From a virus, in IMG/VR virus record IMGVR_UViG_3300005618_000022, positions 1 to 52,121 of that record: DNA of 52,121 nucleotides; one strand, written 5' to 3'. Shown one piece after another: positions 1-7,304 of this stretch. Each line of letters opens with the position of its first letter. The first letter of the stretch is position 1. Position numbers and translations under genes: made by a program. The notes under the pieces were generated by a model. The model worked only from the letters and a program-made list of their open reading frames with translations, had not been told where the DNA came from and searched no databases.

Positions 1-1
1 T

Positions 2-529
2 ATGCCCGAGATCGCGTGCGGTCTCCTCGGTTGGAAAGTGACCGACGAGAACAAAAAACTCGCTACGGAGAAGTTCGCTAAAATGAGCTTCACCGAGCAG
101 ATGATGTACGTAGTGAAGTATTTCAAGCAAAAGGGCAAAAAACTCGACACGCTGGAAGCTCTCTATTGCGCCGTGTTCTGGCCTGCAGCGATCGACAAGG
201 ACAACGACTATGTCATTGCTGATAAGAACAGCAAGCCGATCACGTATCGACAGAACGCTGGTTTCGACACGATGGGAAACAAAGATGGTAAGATAACTCG
301 AGGAGAGATCTGCCAGGCTGTGAGGAACGTTCTTATTGCTGCTGAAGCCAAGCCACGCATCCAAATCGAGGCGACGCCTCGACCTGTGGGGCCAGCAGAG
401 CCGACAGTTGCGCCCGTGCCCGAGTACGAAGTCTACTTGCCGACCATCCCCGAGATTCCAGCTCCTGTCAAGCCCGCGTCTTGGATCTCCGTCTTGTGGT
501 CCTTCATTGTCAAGCTGTTCGCCAGATAA
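2..529 (+). CDS. C-terminal part of lytic transglycosylase-like endolysin (5' truncated)
   Basis: The first ~115 residues match the end of the lysozyme-like transglycosylase domain seen in phage cell-wall enzymes: a FTEQMMYVVKYF helix, the LEALYCAVFWPAAI segment, then YRQNAGFDTMGNKDGKIT, the usual NxGxDxNxDGxIT ending. The catalytic Glu part would lie upstream of base 1, so the gene is probably cut by the window edge although an ATG exists at position 2. A Pro/Val-rich linker (about residues 120-158) leads to a C-terminal hydrophobic, Trp-rich segment (SWISVLWSFIVKLFAR) that could tether the protein to membrane. The likely role is peptidoglycan cleavage at lysis or at injection. The C-terminal membrane segment is unusual for a soluble endolysin. 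Confidence 0.7.
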   Translation: MPEIACGLLGWKVTDENKKLATEKFAKMSFTEQMMYVVKYFKQKGKKLDTLEALYCAVFWPAAIDKDNDYVIADKNSKPITYRQNAGFDTMGNKDGKITRGEICQAVRNVLIAAEAKPRIQIEATPRPVGPAEPTVAPVPEYEVYLPTIPEIPAPVKPASWISVLWSFIVKLFAR

Positions 530-530
530 C

Positions 531-649
531 CCACCACCTACTATTTTATCTGGAAAATATTGAGATTGGATTAAGAAAGAAATGAGAGAGAAGAAATAAA
601 GAAAAAAAAAGAGATAGGGAAAAGTTGGAGAACAAATAATAGGTGGTGG
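531..649. repeat. 120-bp element with inverted ends, copy 1
   Basis: The left arm CCACCACCTACTATTTTATC (531-550) faces the right arm AAATAATAGGTGGTGG (634-649), so the ends form an imperfect inverted repeat of about 16 bp. The interior is almost pure purine on the plus strand, with runs of A and GA. A second element with the same ends and nearly the same length lies at 22966-23086, although its interior differs. The whole gap 530-701 between the endolysin and the protease lipoprotein is otherwise non-coding and probably also holds the promoter of the downstream genes. Confidence 0.8.
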
Positions 650-701
650 TCAGTGCTAGACACACGCTCGTCAGATGGTTAACCTCAAAATGGAGGCGTT
701 C

Positions 702-1391
702 ATGCGAAAGATCTGGGCTCTTTTTTTGGTGGCGATTTTTGTACTCGCTACGACAGCTTGCACGCGTTGTGGAGCAGGCGGCCAGCAGCCGACGGTTTCT
801 GATCTACAGAACGAGACGGTTGCGCTAGTCAAACAGAACGACGACGGCCAATGGTTCCCCTACTGCGGCGGAGTCTGGGTCGGTCGATCGCGCGTGTTGA
901 CGGCCAAGCATTGTACGGACGGCGAGGACAAGATTTACGTTCTGACGGCGGGTGAGGTCTCTGGCATCGTGTCTGACCCGAAAGCCACGCATGAGGCTAC
1001 AGTGGTAGCGCTGGCCCCCAAATACGACTTGTCGCTTATTGATGTGGCGTTGCCACCGCTGCATCCCGTAGCGAAGCTCGCCGAGCAGGGGCCTCCTGTT
1101 GGGAGCTCGCTCCTCATGATGGCGCATCCAACTCTCAACTACTGGACGTTCTGCACGGGCCTCGTCACTAACTACTACAGCGAGATTGGTGTGGGGCCTG
1201 CACACGATCTAACTGGTCCGTTCATGGGCGTTGCCTCTCTCGTCATGAACAACGGCGGTAGTGGGTCTGGGGTGTTCGATCGATCTGGGAATCTCGTGGG
1301 CATTGTTAGCATGAAGAGTGGTACGCCTGGTTTGGGCTATGCTATCCCTCTGCCTGCTCTGCGAGGATTTCTTACCCGTGCGCCGCGGTAA
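702..1391 (+). CDS. Secreted trypsin-like (S1 family) serine protease lipoprotein
   Basis: An N-terminal hydrophobic segment ends in LATTAC, a lipobox with Cys20 as the lipidation site, so the protein is predicted to be exported and membrane-anchored. The rest is a chymotrypsin-fold protease. CGGVWVGRSRVLTAKHC gives catalytic His70, YDLSLID gives Asp109, and NNGGSGSG gives Ser187 in the GxSG position. The start at 702 was chosen over 675 because TGGAGG sits 6 bases before it and the signal peptide begins there. The next gene overlaps its 3' end. Exported trypsin-like proteases are not standard phage equipment, so it may act on host surface proteins after infection, for example in superinfection exclusion or shielding. 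That role is inference. Confidence 0.85.
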   Translation: MRKIWALFLVAIFVLATTACTRCGAGGQQPTVSDLQNETVALVKQNDDGQWFPYCGGVWVGRSRVLTAKHCTDGEDKIYVLTAGEVSGIVSDPKATHEATVVALAPKYDLSLIDVALPPLHPVAKLAEQGPPVGSSLLMMAHPTLNYWTFCTGLVTNYYSEIGVGPAHDLTGPFMGVASLVMNNGGSGSGVFDRSGNLVGIVSMKSGTPGLGYAIPLPALRGFLTRAPR

Positions 1392-1707
1392 GCCAGAGTT
1401 AAAGACGCAGTTCACAGGCGTGGACGGGCAGGAGTGGCGAATCTTTCACGCTCCTGCACGTAAATTTCCTGGTATCTTCAAAGATGGCAAGCGCTGGGTC
1501 GTTGGTAAGGTCTACTTTGGTGGTAAGCGCAAAGGTAAGATCTACATCGACAGCGAACAGCCAGAGCACGACAAGCTGGATACCACGATTCACGAGCTGG
1601 TGCACGTGGCCATGCGCGATCTCGGCCTCGATCAGATGATCGAAGAAGAGTTTGTAGAAAAGCTTTCCAGCCGGCTCGCCTTCTATTTGGATCAGATATC
1701 TCGATAG
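1378..1707 (+). CDS. Small HExxH putative metallopeptidase
   Basis: This 109-residue protein starts at GTG 1378, inside the end of the protease gene, with AGGA 12 bases upstream. It holds HELVH at residues 72-76 followed by an acidic helix (IEEEFVE, about 87-93) that could give the third zinc ligand, the arrangement of small phage and SprT-like zincins. It has no signal peptide, so it is probably cytoplasmic, unlike the adjacent exported protease. An upstream ATG at 1318 lies deep inside the protease gene and is unlikely. Substrate unknown. Confidence 0.7.
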   Translation: MRRGKPELKTQFTGVDGQEWRIFHAPARKFPGIFKDGKRWVVGKVYFGGKRKGKIYIDSEQPEHDKLDTTIHELVHVAMRDLGLDQMIEEEFVEKLSSRLAFYLDQISR

Positions 1708-1895
1708 TGAGTAGAAGTAGAAGACCCAACAAAAAAGGATATAGGCGTGCCAAGTCGGGAGAGCGTTATCGCCCATTCGAGCCTGAATGCCCAGTGTGTG
1801 ATCCTGAGCATTTCAACCGGATTTACAAAAACAAAAAGAACGCTCTCTCGCCAGCCGATAAGGAAGAACTAGACACTGGCGTTCTCGCTACTTAA
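1707..1895 (+). CDS. Small basic protein, unknown function
   Basis: A 62-residue product from GTG 1707, which overlaps the stop of the HExxH gene. The first 25 residues are rich in Arg and Lys, and one CPVC pair is present, which is not enough for a zinc site on its own. No family recognised. Confidence 0.55.
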   Translation: MSRSRRPNKKGYRRAKSGERYRPFEPECPVCDPEHFNRIYKNKKNALSPADKEELDTGVLAT

Positions 1896-1922
1896 ATTTA
1901 GTAGCTGGAGGATGAACACCAA

Positions 1923-2651
1923 ATGTCAGTTTTTCAACGAGCGACAAAATCACAAGCAAAGCTGCGTCTCGGCATCCAGGGTCCTTCCGGCTCTGGTAAG
2001 ACGTATTCCGCTCTCAAGATCGCTTCTCAGTTTGGCCGTGTTGCTTTCGGCGACACCGAGTACGGCTCCGCTAGCAAGTACGCTAAGGAGTTCGAATTCG
2101 ATGTGTGCCAGCTCACCGAGCCGTACCATCCCGACAAGATCGGCAAGCTCATCAAAGAAGCCGCAAGCGAGTATGATGTGCTCGTCATCGACAGCCTCAC
2201 GCACTTCTGGAACAGCGAAGGAGGCTTTCTCTCGCTAGTCGACCAAGAAGCGAAGAAAGCTGCTGCTCGTGGTGGTAAATACGACAGTTTCGGTGCGTGG
2301 AAGGTCGTTGACCCGATCTATCAGCGGATGGTTCAGCAGATTCTGTCTGCGCCTATCCACCTGATCATGACGGTCCGAGCGAAGACCGAGCACGTGATCG
2401 AGGAAGGCGCCAACGGCAAGAAGCAGGTTAAGAAGCTGGGCCTTGCTGGCGAGATGCGCGACAACTTCGTATACAACCTCGACATCGAGGGTATGATGAC
2501 GATGGAGCACAACTTCGTCATCGGCAAGACACGCTGTCCTGACGTCGACGGTAAGGTCTTCGAGAAACCAGGTGAAAACTTCGCAAATCTTGTGAAGGCT
2601 TGGCTCTCCGACGGCGCACCCAAGACGGAAAATGGAAGCGTCGGCAAGTAG
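1923..2651 (+). CDS. Sak4-like RecA-fold ATPase (AAA_24), phage recombinase
   Basis: A 242-residue P-loop ATPase with Walker A GPSGSGKT near residue 20 and Walker B VLVIDSLTHF near 88. The core resembles the AAA_24/Sak4 group, a short RecA-like family that works with SSB in phage homologous recombination. Position supports this: it is followed directly by a PD-(D/E)XK exonuclease and by ssb, the usual recombination trio. GGAGG lies about 10 bases before the ATG. The role in annealing and strand exchange is family knowledge, not shown here. Confidence 0.85.
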   Translation: MSVFQRATKSQAKLRLGIQGPSGSGKTYSALKIASQFGRVAFGDTEYGSASKYAKEFEFDVCQLTEPYHPDKIGKLIKEAASEYDVLVIDSLTHFWNSEGGFLSLVDQEAKKAAARGGKYDSFGAWKVVDPIYQRMVQQILSAPIHLIMTVRAKTEHVIEEGANGKKQVKKLGLAGEMRDNFVYNLDIEGMMTMEHNFVIGKTRCPDVDGKVFEKPGENFANLVKAWLSDGAPKTENGSVGK

Positions 2652-3606
2652 AACGAATCTGCTGATGAAGTGCGGTTATTGGGCGAGGTCGGACATCCCG
2701 GCTCCGCCCAATGACACAGGCGAAGGAGCGCATTACGGCATCGTAACGCACGCTATCGCTGAGCACCACAGCACAGGCGTTGAACTAGACCTGCAAGCTC
2801 TCGCCAATGAACACGAGCTCACACCAGAAAAGCTCGAGCAAGCGAAAGTCGACGGCTGGGCGTTGTACACGTGGCACCAAGAGCACATCGGTGGCACGAA
2901 GTATCACGAGCAGAAAGTCGCCTATAATGTCAACACTCGCACGGCGCGGGTACTCACCGAGCCAGAGCCGCGAGATTATACAGGCTGTGTTGACGGAGAA
3001 TTCCCCGGTACTGCAGATCTTATTGCAGTTAAGCCCGGCACAGTTTGCGTGGTTGACTACAAAACCGGGCACACCCCGTGGGAAATTTACAAGGATCAGC
3101 TGAACTTCCTGGGCCTAGCAGCCGCAAGGATTTACGATGCCACACGCGTTGTGTGCATCGTGCTGAAGGTTGCGTCTGGTGAGTGCTACCCGCATCACTG
3201 GGTACTGGAGAAGGAGAGGATCGACGAGTTCGAAGGACGCTTTATCACAGCGTTCCTCCACGTGCCAGGCAGCGAACCATCGCCTGGCCCGCACTGCGTG
3301 AATCTGTACTGCCCTATGGCTAGTACCTGCCCAGCTACTTTGAGCAAGCTCGAGCAATACACGGGCGCTGATCTGTTGAGCAACATCGACTCGTCGTGTG
3401 ACATCAAAGACGACGAGCAAGCCAACAAGCTGTACGAGATCAAGGCTCTGTTGACAAAGACAGGCGACGCGGTTAAAAAATCACTGAAGCTGTACGTTGA
3501 CCAATCGGGCGGATTTTTACTTCCCAACGGGAAAATGTACATGAAAGACAAGGGATCCTACAAGGAAACCCGCGTTCGAAATGAAAGAGGAAACGAAAAT
3601 GGCTGA
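2632..3606 (+). CDS. PD-(D/E)XK exonuclease, DUF2800/Cas4-like
   Basis: This protein of 324 residues belongs to the RecB-like nuclease group: an N-terminal NLLMKCGYWARSD segment and GTADLIAV followed by VVDYKTG, which gives the Asp and the D-x-K active site. C-terminal cysteines (CVNLYCPMASTC) are like the iron-sulfur ligands of Cas4 and AddB-type nucleases, though a full four-Cys set is not certain. It starts within the recombinase gene (20-bp overlap) and ends just inside ssb, which points to coupled translation. It probably resects DNA ends for Sak4-type recombination or phage DNA processing. Confidence 0.82.
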   Translation: MEASASRTNLLMKCGYWARSDIPAPPNDTGEGAHYGIVTHAIAEHHSTGVELDLQALANEHELTPEKLEQAKVDGWALYTWHQEHIGGTKYHEQKVAYNVNTRTARVLTEPEPRDYTGCVDGEFPGTADLIAVKPGTVCVVDYKTGHTPWEIYKDQLNFLGLAAARIYDATRVVCIVLKVASGECYPHHWVLEKERIDEFEGRFITAFLHVPGSEPSPGPHCVNLYCPMASTCPATLSKLEQYTGADLLSNIDSSCDIKDDEQANKLYEIKALLTKTGDAVKKSLKLYVDQSGGFLLPNGKMYMKDKGSYKETRVRNERGNENG

Positions 3607-4021
3607 TGGACTGAACAGAGCGACACTCCTTGGAAACCTCGGAGCTGATCCGGAGCTTCGATACACAAACTCGGGCAAAGCCGTCCTCAACATGAGGCTC
3701 GCTACGACCGAGAGCTATCTGGATGCAAACAAGGTCAGGCAGGAAAGCACGCAGTGGCACACGGTCACTCTGTGGGGCAAGCGTGGCGAGGCTCTCGCCA
3801 AGTTCCTCACGAAGGGATCGCGGATTCTCGTCGAGGGAAGCATCCGCAATTCGAGCTACGAGGACAAGGACGGTAACAAGCGTTACAAGTCCGAGGTCGT
3901 CGCGAACAACATCGTACTCTGCGGTGGTGCTCGAGCGGAGGGCAGCAATAGCGAACAGCAGGAGAGCGGTGGTAACTCTGCTGGTGGTGAAGAGGAAGAA
4001 GAGAGCTTCGACCGATTCTAG
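3599..4021 (+). CDS. ssb: Single-stranded DNA-binding protein
   Basis: The 140-residue protein has the bacterial SSB OB-fold: LNRATLLGNLGADPELRYT, the WHTVTLWGKRGE segment and LVEGSIRNSSYEDKDG. It ends in a Gly/Ser/Glu linker and the acidic tip EEEEESFDRF, similar to the DDIPF tail that recruits partner proteins. The start at 3599 is preferred over 3581 because AGAGGAAACG lies just before it and the conserved domain begins there. It closes the recombination trio with the Sak4-like ATPase and the nuclease. Confidence 0.95.
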   Translation: MADGLNRATLLGNLGADPELRYTNSGKAVLNMRLATTESYLDANKVRQESTQWHTVTLWGKRGEALAKFLTKGSRILVEGSIRNSSYEDKDGNKRYKSEVVANNIVLCGGARAEGSNSEQQESGGNSAGGEEEEESFDRF

Positions 4022-4033
4022 TCCAACGTGGGA

Positions 4034-4153
4034 ATGCGTGTAACCACGCATAGTCTAACGACCAGGTGCTGATGGCGCCATCCCACCCATCATCGGCCCA
4101 ATTTCAACGGGCTAGTCGGTTACGCGCCGTCCGACTCTAATAAAAGACGGCGC
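4034..4153 (+). other. Intergenic run of stem-loops after ssb
   Basis: The 154-bp gap between ssb and the next gene holds several inverted repeats: ATGCGTG/CACGCAT with a 4-base loop (4034-4051), the perfect palindrome GATGGCGCCATC (4071-4082), and GCGCCGTC/GACGGCGC with a 14-base loop (4124-4153). None is followed by a T run, so a classical terminator is unlikely. It could be an RNA processing or regulatory site, or a small structured RNA. Confidence 0.5.
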
Positions 4154-4175
4154 AGCTGTTTGTTTGGAGGATAAA

Positions 4176-4364
4176 ATGCACGACAAAAACGGTACGCCGA
4201 TCGCTAAGGGCAGCAGGGTAATCGTAGAGTTCATCGTGGAAGACACATCGGCGACAGAAGAATATTGCAATGTGAGGCTCAAGACCGTCGAGCCTTTCTA
4301 TCCGGACTTCAATCGGTTCGATAGCTTCTGGTTCAACGCCAAGCAGACTATTGCACAGCCATGA
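4176..4364 (+). CDS. Small SH3-like barrel candidate, unknown function
   Basis: This 62-residue protein starts at 4176, six bases after TTTGGAGG. Its beginning, M-H-D-x-x-G-x-x-I-x-x-G-S-x-V, is shared with the proteins at 18704 and 29864, which suggests a small family of beta-barrel proteins. It is followed with a 4-bp overlap by the zinc-ribbon gene at 4361. Confidence 0.7.
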   Translation: MHDKNGTPIAKGSRVIVEFIVEDTSATEEYCNVRLKTVEPFYPDFNRFDSFWFNAKQTIAQP

Positions 4365-4774
4365 ACGAAGCGCACACAGAGCAGCTTTATCGCGAGTGCC
4401 CAATCCTCTTCGGTGATCACACCAAGTCGATGCGAGAGACTTGCATGTGCTGGGGATTCGAGTGCGGTGACGGCTGGTTTGACCTCATTTTCACGCTCTC
4501 GCGCAAGATCGAGGCGATCGTCACTAAGCTACCGACAGAAGAACGTCCCGTAGCGATGCAGGTCAAAGAGAAGTTCGGCGGTCTCCGCTTCTACATGACG
4601 TCGCATCACGACGAGATCGAAAAGCTCATTTCACAAGCGGAGTACGACAGTGAACGCACCTGCGAAACCTGCGGAAAGCCTGGAACGCTGCACACTGATG
4701 GATGGTGGCGCTGTCTTTGTGATATCTGTGAAGACGCCTATCAGACCAAGCGACGTAGTAGAACTAAGACCTGA
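4361..4774 (+). CDS. Conserved phage protein with C-terminal zinc ribbon
   Basis: A protein of 137 residues. The central MQVKEKFGGLRFYM segment followed by a helix and then CETCGKPG ... CLCDIC is a layout I recognise from other phage hypothetical proteins. The four cysteines near the C-terminus probably bind zinc. The function is not known; nucleic-acid binding is a guess from the ribbon. Confidence 0.75.
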   Translation: MNEAHTEQLYRECPILFGDHTKSMRETCMCWGFECGDGWFDLIFTLSRKIEAIVTKLPTEERPVAMQVKEKFGGLRFYMTSHHDEIEKLISQAEYDSERTCETCGKPGTLHTDGWWRCLCDICEDAYQTKRRSRTKT

Positions 4775-4877
4775 CGAAGTCGTCTACGTTCGGTGTCAAC
4801 GGTGGCGTCGCTATGCGGTCGTCGATGGCTTCGGCGTGTTGACAGGACCAGCAGAAATGGCTAATTTGAACGTATGA
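4728..4877 (+). CDS. Possible small overlapping gene
   Basis: A 49-residue reading frame from GTG 4728 that overlaps the end of the zinc-ribbon gene by 47 bases and ends in ATGA overlap with the next gene. The content (DEVVYVRCQRWRRYAVVDGFGVLTGP) could be a short beta structure. Support comes only from filling an otherwise empty gap and from its junction with the next gene; no good ribosome site is visible. Confidence 0.35.
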   Translation: MKTPIRPSDVVELRPDEVVYVRCQRWRRYAVVDGFGVLTGPAEMANLNV

Positions 4878-4987
4878 CTCCGGGTCGCGTGTTTGTTGTG
4901 ATGTGGATGCTCGTGACAGCAGCGGCCATGGCCACCTCGCTACGCGCTGTTTATTTGTTGCACGAGCTTGCAAAAGTGTGCCAGTAA
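4874..4987 (+). CDS. Tiny one-helix membrane protein (37 aa)
   Basis: The ATG at 4874 overlaps the previous stop, and the TAA overlaps the next ATG (TAATG). Residues 5-28 (RVFVVMWMLVTAAAMATSLRAVY part) make one membrane helix. It is one of about ten such peptides in this genome. Holin-like or envelope-modifying roles are possible but not shown. Confidence 0.55.
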   Translation: MTPGRVFVVMWMLVTAAAMATSLRAVYLLHELAKVCQ

Positions 4988-5427
4988 TGCCAACAGGATC
5001 GTGGCCTTACAAATCAGAGTCTGTTGCGCGCAGCTTCGGTTGGTTCAACCCAAACGATGCTGAAGCTATTGACAAATTTCCCTCGCCGCCTGAGGTTCCG
5101 CTTGAAATGAAAAATACTGCAGCTCCTCAAAAAGAAGACAAAATGAAGAAGGCACGCTGGGACCTGGTGAGCTTCCGGGCGATGGAGCTCGAAGCTGACG
5201 TGATGGCTTTTGGTGTGGGCAAGCACGAAGATAACGGCGTGCAGAAGTGGCGGAACGAGAGCGTGGACCAGCATTTCGCCTCGCTCATGCGGCACATCTC
5301 GGCGTACCGACGTGGTGAGTACCTCGACCCTGAGACCGGCAAGCCGCACTTGGCGCATGCGCGGTGTCGGTTGGGTTTTTTGCTCGAAATCGAAGAAGCG
5401 AAGCGTGCTGACCAGACAACAGCTTAA
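4987..5427 (+). CDS. DUF5664 protein, putative dATP/dGTP diphosphohydrolase
   Basis: The 146-residue product has an unconserved N-terminus (about 1-55) and then ARWDLVSFRAMELEADVMAFGVGKHEDNG ... followed by SLMRHISAYRRGEYLDPETGKPHLAHARCRLGFLLE. This is the pattern of the DUF5664 domain, also named dATP/dGTP diphosphohydrolase N-terminal. Such enzymes remove pyrophosphate from purine dNTPs. In an operon with PurZ, MazZ-like and DatZ-like enzymes it would fit adjustment of the dGTP or dATP pool. Function is inferred from family and context. Confidence 0.75.
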   Translation: MPTGSWPYKSESVARSFGWFNPNDAEAIDKFPSPPEVPLEMKNTAAPQKEDKMKKARWDLVSFRAMELEADVMAFGVGKHEDNGVQKWRNESVDQHFASLMRHISAYRRGEYLDPETGKPHLAHARCRLGFLLEIEEAKRADQTTA

Positions 5428-5551
5428 TAAAGCTCGTCCAGAAAACGTGCGTCGTCTTGCGAACTGGCTCCACGTCAATTACGACGGTTGGAGCCATAAG
5501 CATCTGGTGAAGTATCTAGCGTTTCTGTTCAAGAGCGGTCATGGCTTCTGA
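5405..5551 (+). CDS. Small helical protein, unknown function
   Basis: A 48-residue frame from GTG 5405 that overlaps the DUF5664 gene by 23 bases and ends in TGATG with the helicase start. The NVRRLANWLHVNYDGWSHKHLVKYLAFLF pattern is a two-helix motif found in short phage proteins. It fills the gap exactly, which supports it. Confidence 0.55.
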   Translation: MLTRQQLNKARPENVRRLANWLHVNYDGWSHKHLVKYLAFLFKSGHGF

Positions 5552-6921
5552 TGCCGCTGCGCGATTACCAAGAGCGAGCCGTAGAAAACGGCGCTGCTGA
5601 GCTCGAAAAACACCGGTCAGTTTGCCTAGTTGGCCCCACGGGTTGCGGCAAGACTAACACCGGAGTAGCGCTGGCACAAAAGTACGGTAAAGCTCTGTGG
5701 CTGTGCAACAGGCGCGACCTCTGCCGGCAGACGCAGCAACGCGTGTACAGCTACGGCGTTGACTGGCCCGTGCGGACGATACAAGGCTTCAAGACGCGCG
5801 CTAGGTGGCACTGGCCCGAAGCTGACGTGCTTGTTGTGGACGAGTGCCACCACGCGCCATCTGATAGCTGGGAATACGTTCTTCGTCGCTACCCGAACGC
5901 GAAGGTGATTGGGCTTACAGCCTCGCCAGAGCGCTACGACGGCCGTCCTCTCGATCATTTGTTCGAGTCGATGGTGAAGATCGCTGACTATAGCGAGCTC
6001 ATGGCGCAGGGGCATCTCGTGCCTTGCCGCGTGTTTCGGCCGAACAAAGACATCAACCGCGGGCTAGCACAAGACCCGCTGACTGCGTACCAGCGCTACA
6101 CGCCTGGAATGTGTGGCTTCTGCTTCGTGCAGAACAATAAGCACGCGCAGATGGTAAAAGAGAGCTTCGATCAGGCTGGAGTCAAAACAGCCATTGTGCA
6201 CGCCAAGAGCTCGGAGAAAGATCGAGTGCGTGCTATGGCAGAGCTCGAGTCAGGCGATATCCGCTTGATCATAAACTGCGCCACCATGACCGAGGGAGTA
6301 GACGTTCCCTCCGCTCAGGTGTGCATTCTAGCGCGCAAATGCGGGCATGAGGGCATCTACATTCAGACGACAGGACGTGTGCTGCGCCCGTCTCCAGGCA
6401 AGCCCTACGGCGTGCTGCTCGATCTCACGAGCGCAAGCGAGCGCCATGGGATGCCGACCGCAGATAGAGCGTACAGCTTGACCGGCACAGCGATCTCGCA
6501 GAGCAATCCAATACCGGTGAGGCAGTGCTATGAGTGTGGGGCTGTAATGGAGGCGTGGCGCAAGAGCTGCATTACGTGCGATACCGCTTTTATCCCTGGT
6601 GTGTTCAGGCCCCCCAAGATCAAAGACGTAGCTCTGCAAGAGGTCTACAACGGGTCAGAGACGCCAGAAGACGCGAAGCAGACCGAGCTCGCGCGCATGA
6701 CGACGATAGGCTGGCGATGGGCCGCTGCAGCAGAGCAGTTCGAGAAGCTGTTCGGCAGCCGACCGACTCAAGCCCAGTGGCTGCGCCTCGGACCGAAGGC
6801 AATCCGACAAGAGTGGTTCAAACTCGAGAAGAAGTTCGGAGCCAATAAAGCTTCTGTTATCATCAAATCATACACTGGACAATGGCCAGATTATCAGTTA
6901 CGTTTTGAACTGGAGAAATGA
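5551..6921 (+). CDS. SF2 DNA/RNA helicase (DEAD/DEAH type)
   Basis: This 456-residue protein starts with the Q-motif-like LRDYQERAVE. It then shows motif I GPTGCGKT (residues ~29-36), motif II DECHH (~98), motif III LTASPER, and motif VI-like QTTGRVLRPSPGKPYG in the second RecA domain. A zinc-finger-like segment (CYECGAVMEAWRKSCITC) and a short C-terminal region follow. It is of the RecG/UvsW-like group of phage helicases and probably unwinds branched or duplex DNA in replication and recombination. Confidence 0.9.
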   Translation: MPLRDYQERAVENGAAELEKHRSVCLVGPTGCGKTNTGVALAQKYGKALWLCNRRDLCRQTQQRVYSYGVDWPVRTIQGFKTRARWHWPEADVLVVDECHHAPSDSWEYVLRRYPNAKVIGLTASPERYDGRPLDHLFESMVKIADYSELMAQGHLVPCRVFRPNKDINRGLAQDPLTAYQRYTPGMCGFCFVQNNKHAQMVKESFDQAGVKTAIVHAKSSEKDRVRAMAELESGDIRLIINCATMTEGVDVPSAQVCILARKCGHEGIYIQTTGRVLRPSPGKPYGVLLDLTSASERHGMPTADRAYSLTGTAISQSNPIPVRQCYECGAVMEAWRKSCITCDTAFIPGVFRPPKIKDVALQEVYNGSETPEDAKQTELARMTTIGWRWAAAAEQFEKLFGSRPTQAQWLRLGPKAIRQEWFKLEKKFGANKASVIIKSYTGQWPDYQLRFELEK

Positions 6922-7304
6922 AAATGACGATCGAAAAAGGAAAAAAGAACGTTTATCGTATCATCAACCGCGCCATCCGACAGAACAAAGCTGCTGGTGT
7001 GGAGCTCAAAAAAAGCACGTGGGGCCTCGGCGTAAGCGAGCAAATGCGGTATACGTTGCCGCAGAGCTGTGGCTGTCCTCTTGCCCTTGTGATGTGCGGC
7101 AAAAAGGTCGATCTTCGCTGTTCGGATTACGAGTCTGCTGCTGCTCGTATCCTCGGCAAGCCGCGCGCTTGGGTTAGCGCGTTCATCAACGGGTTCGACG
7201 GCGACAAGTTCAGCGAGATGGGCGACAAGTTGAAGGCGCACAAAGACGCGTTCAATTTCGGGCGTCGGCTCGCCAAGAAGCATGTGGAGTCTGCCAATGC
7301 GTAA
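6918..7304 (+). CDS. Conserved-looking protein, unknown function
   Basis: A product of 128 residues. The ATG overlaps the helicase stop (ATGA) with GGAG just upstream; a second ATG two codons on is also possible. It contains CGCPLALVMCG and a helical C-terminal half (DKFSEMGDKLKAHKDAFNFGRRLA). No family recognised. Confidence 0.65.
   Translation: MKMTIEKGKKNVYRIINRAIRQNKAAGVELKKSTWGLGVSEQMRYTLPQSCGCPLALVMCGKKVDLRCSDYESAAARILGKPRAWVSAFINGFDGDKFSEMGDKLKAHKDAFNFGRRLAKKHVESANA

Noticed and set aside
2-529. Complete endolysin starting at ATG 2
   Set aside because: The transglycosylase homology begins in the middle of the domain, so the true start is probably upstream of the window.
531-649. Miniature transposon (MITE-like) reading of the 120-bp elements
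   Set aside because: The interiors are not related and no target-site duplication is visible, so a mobile element is less likely than paired functional sites. Not fully excluded.
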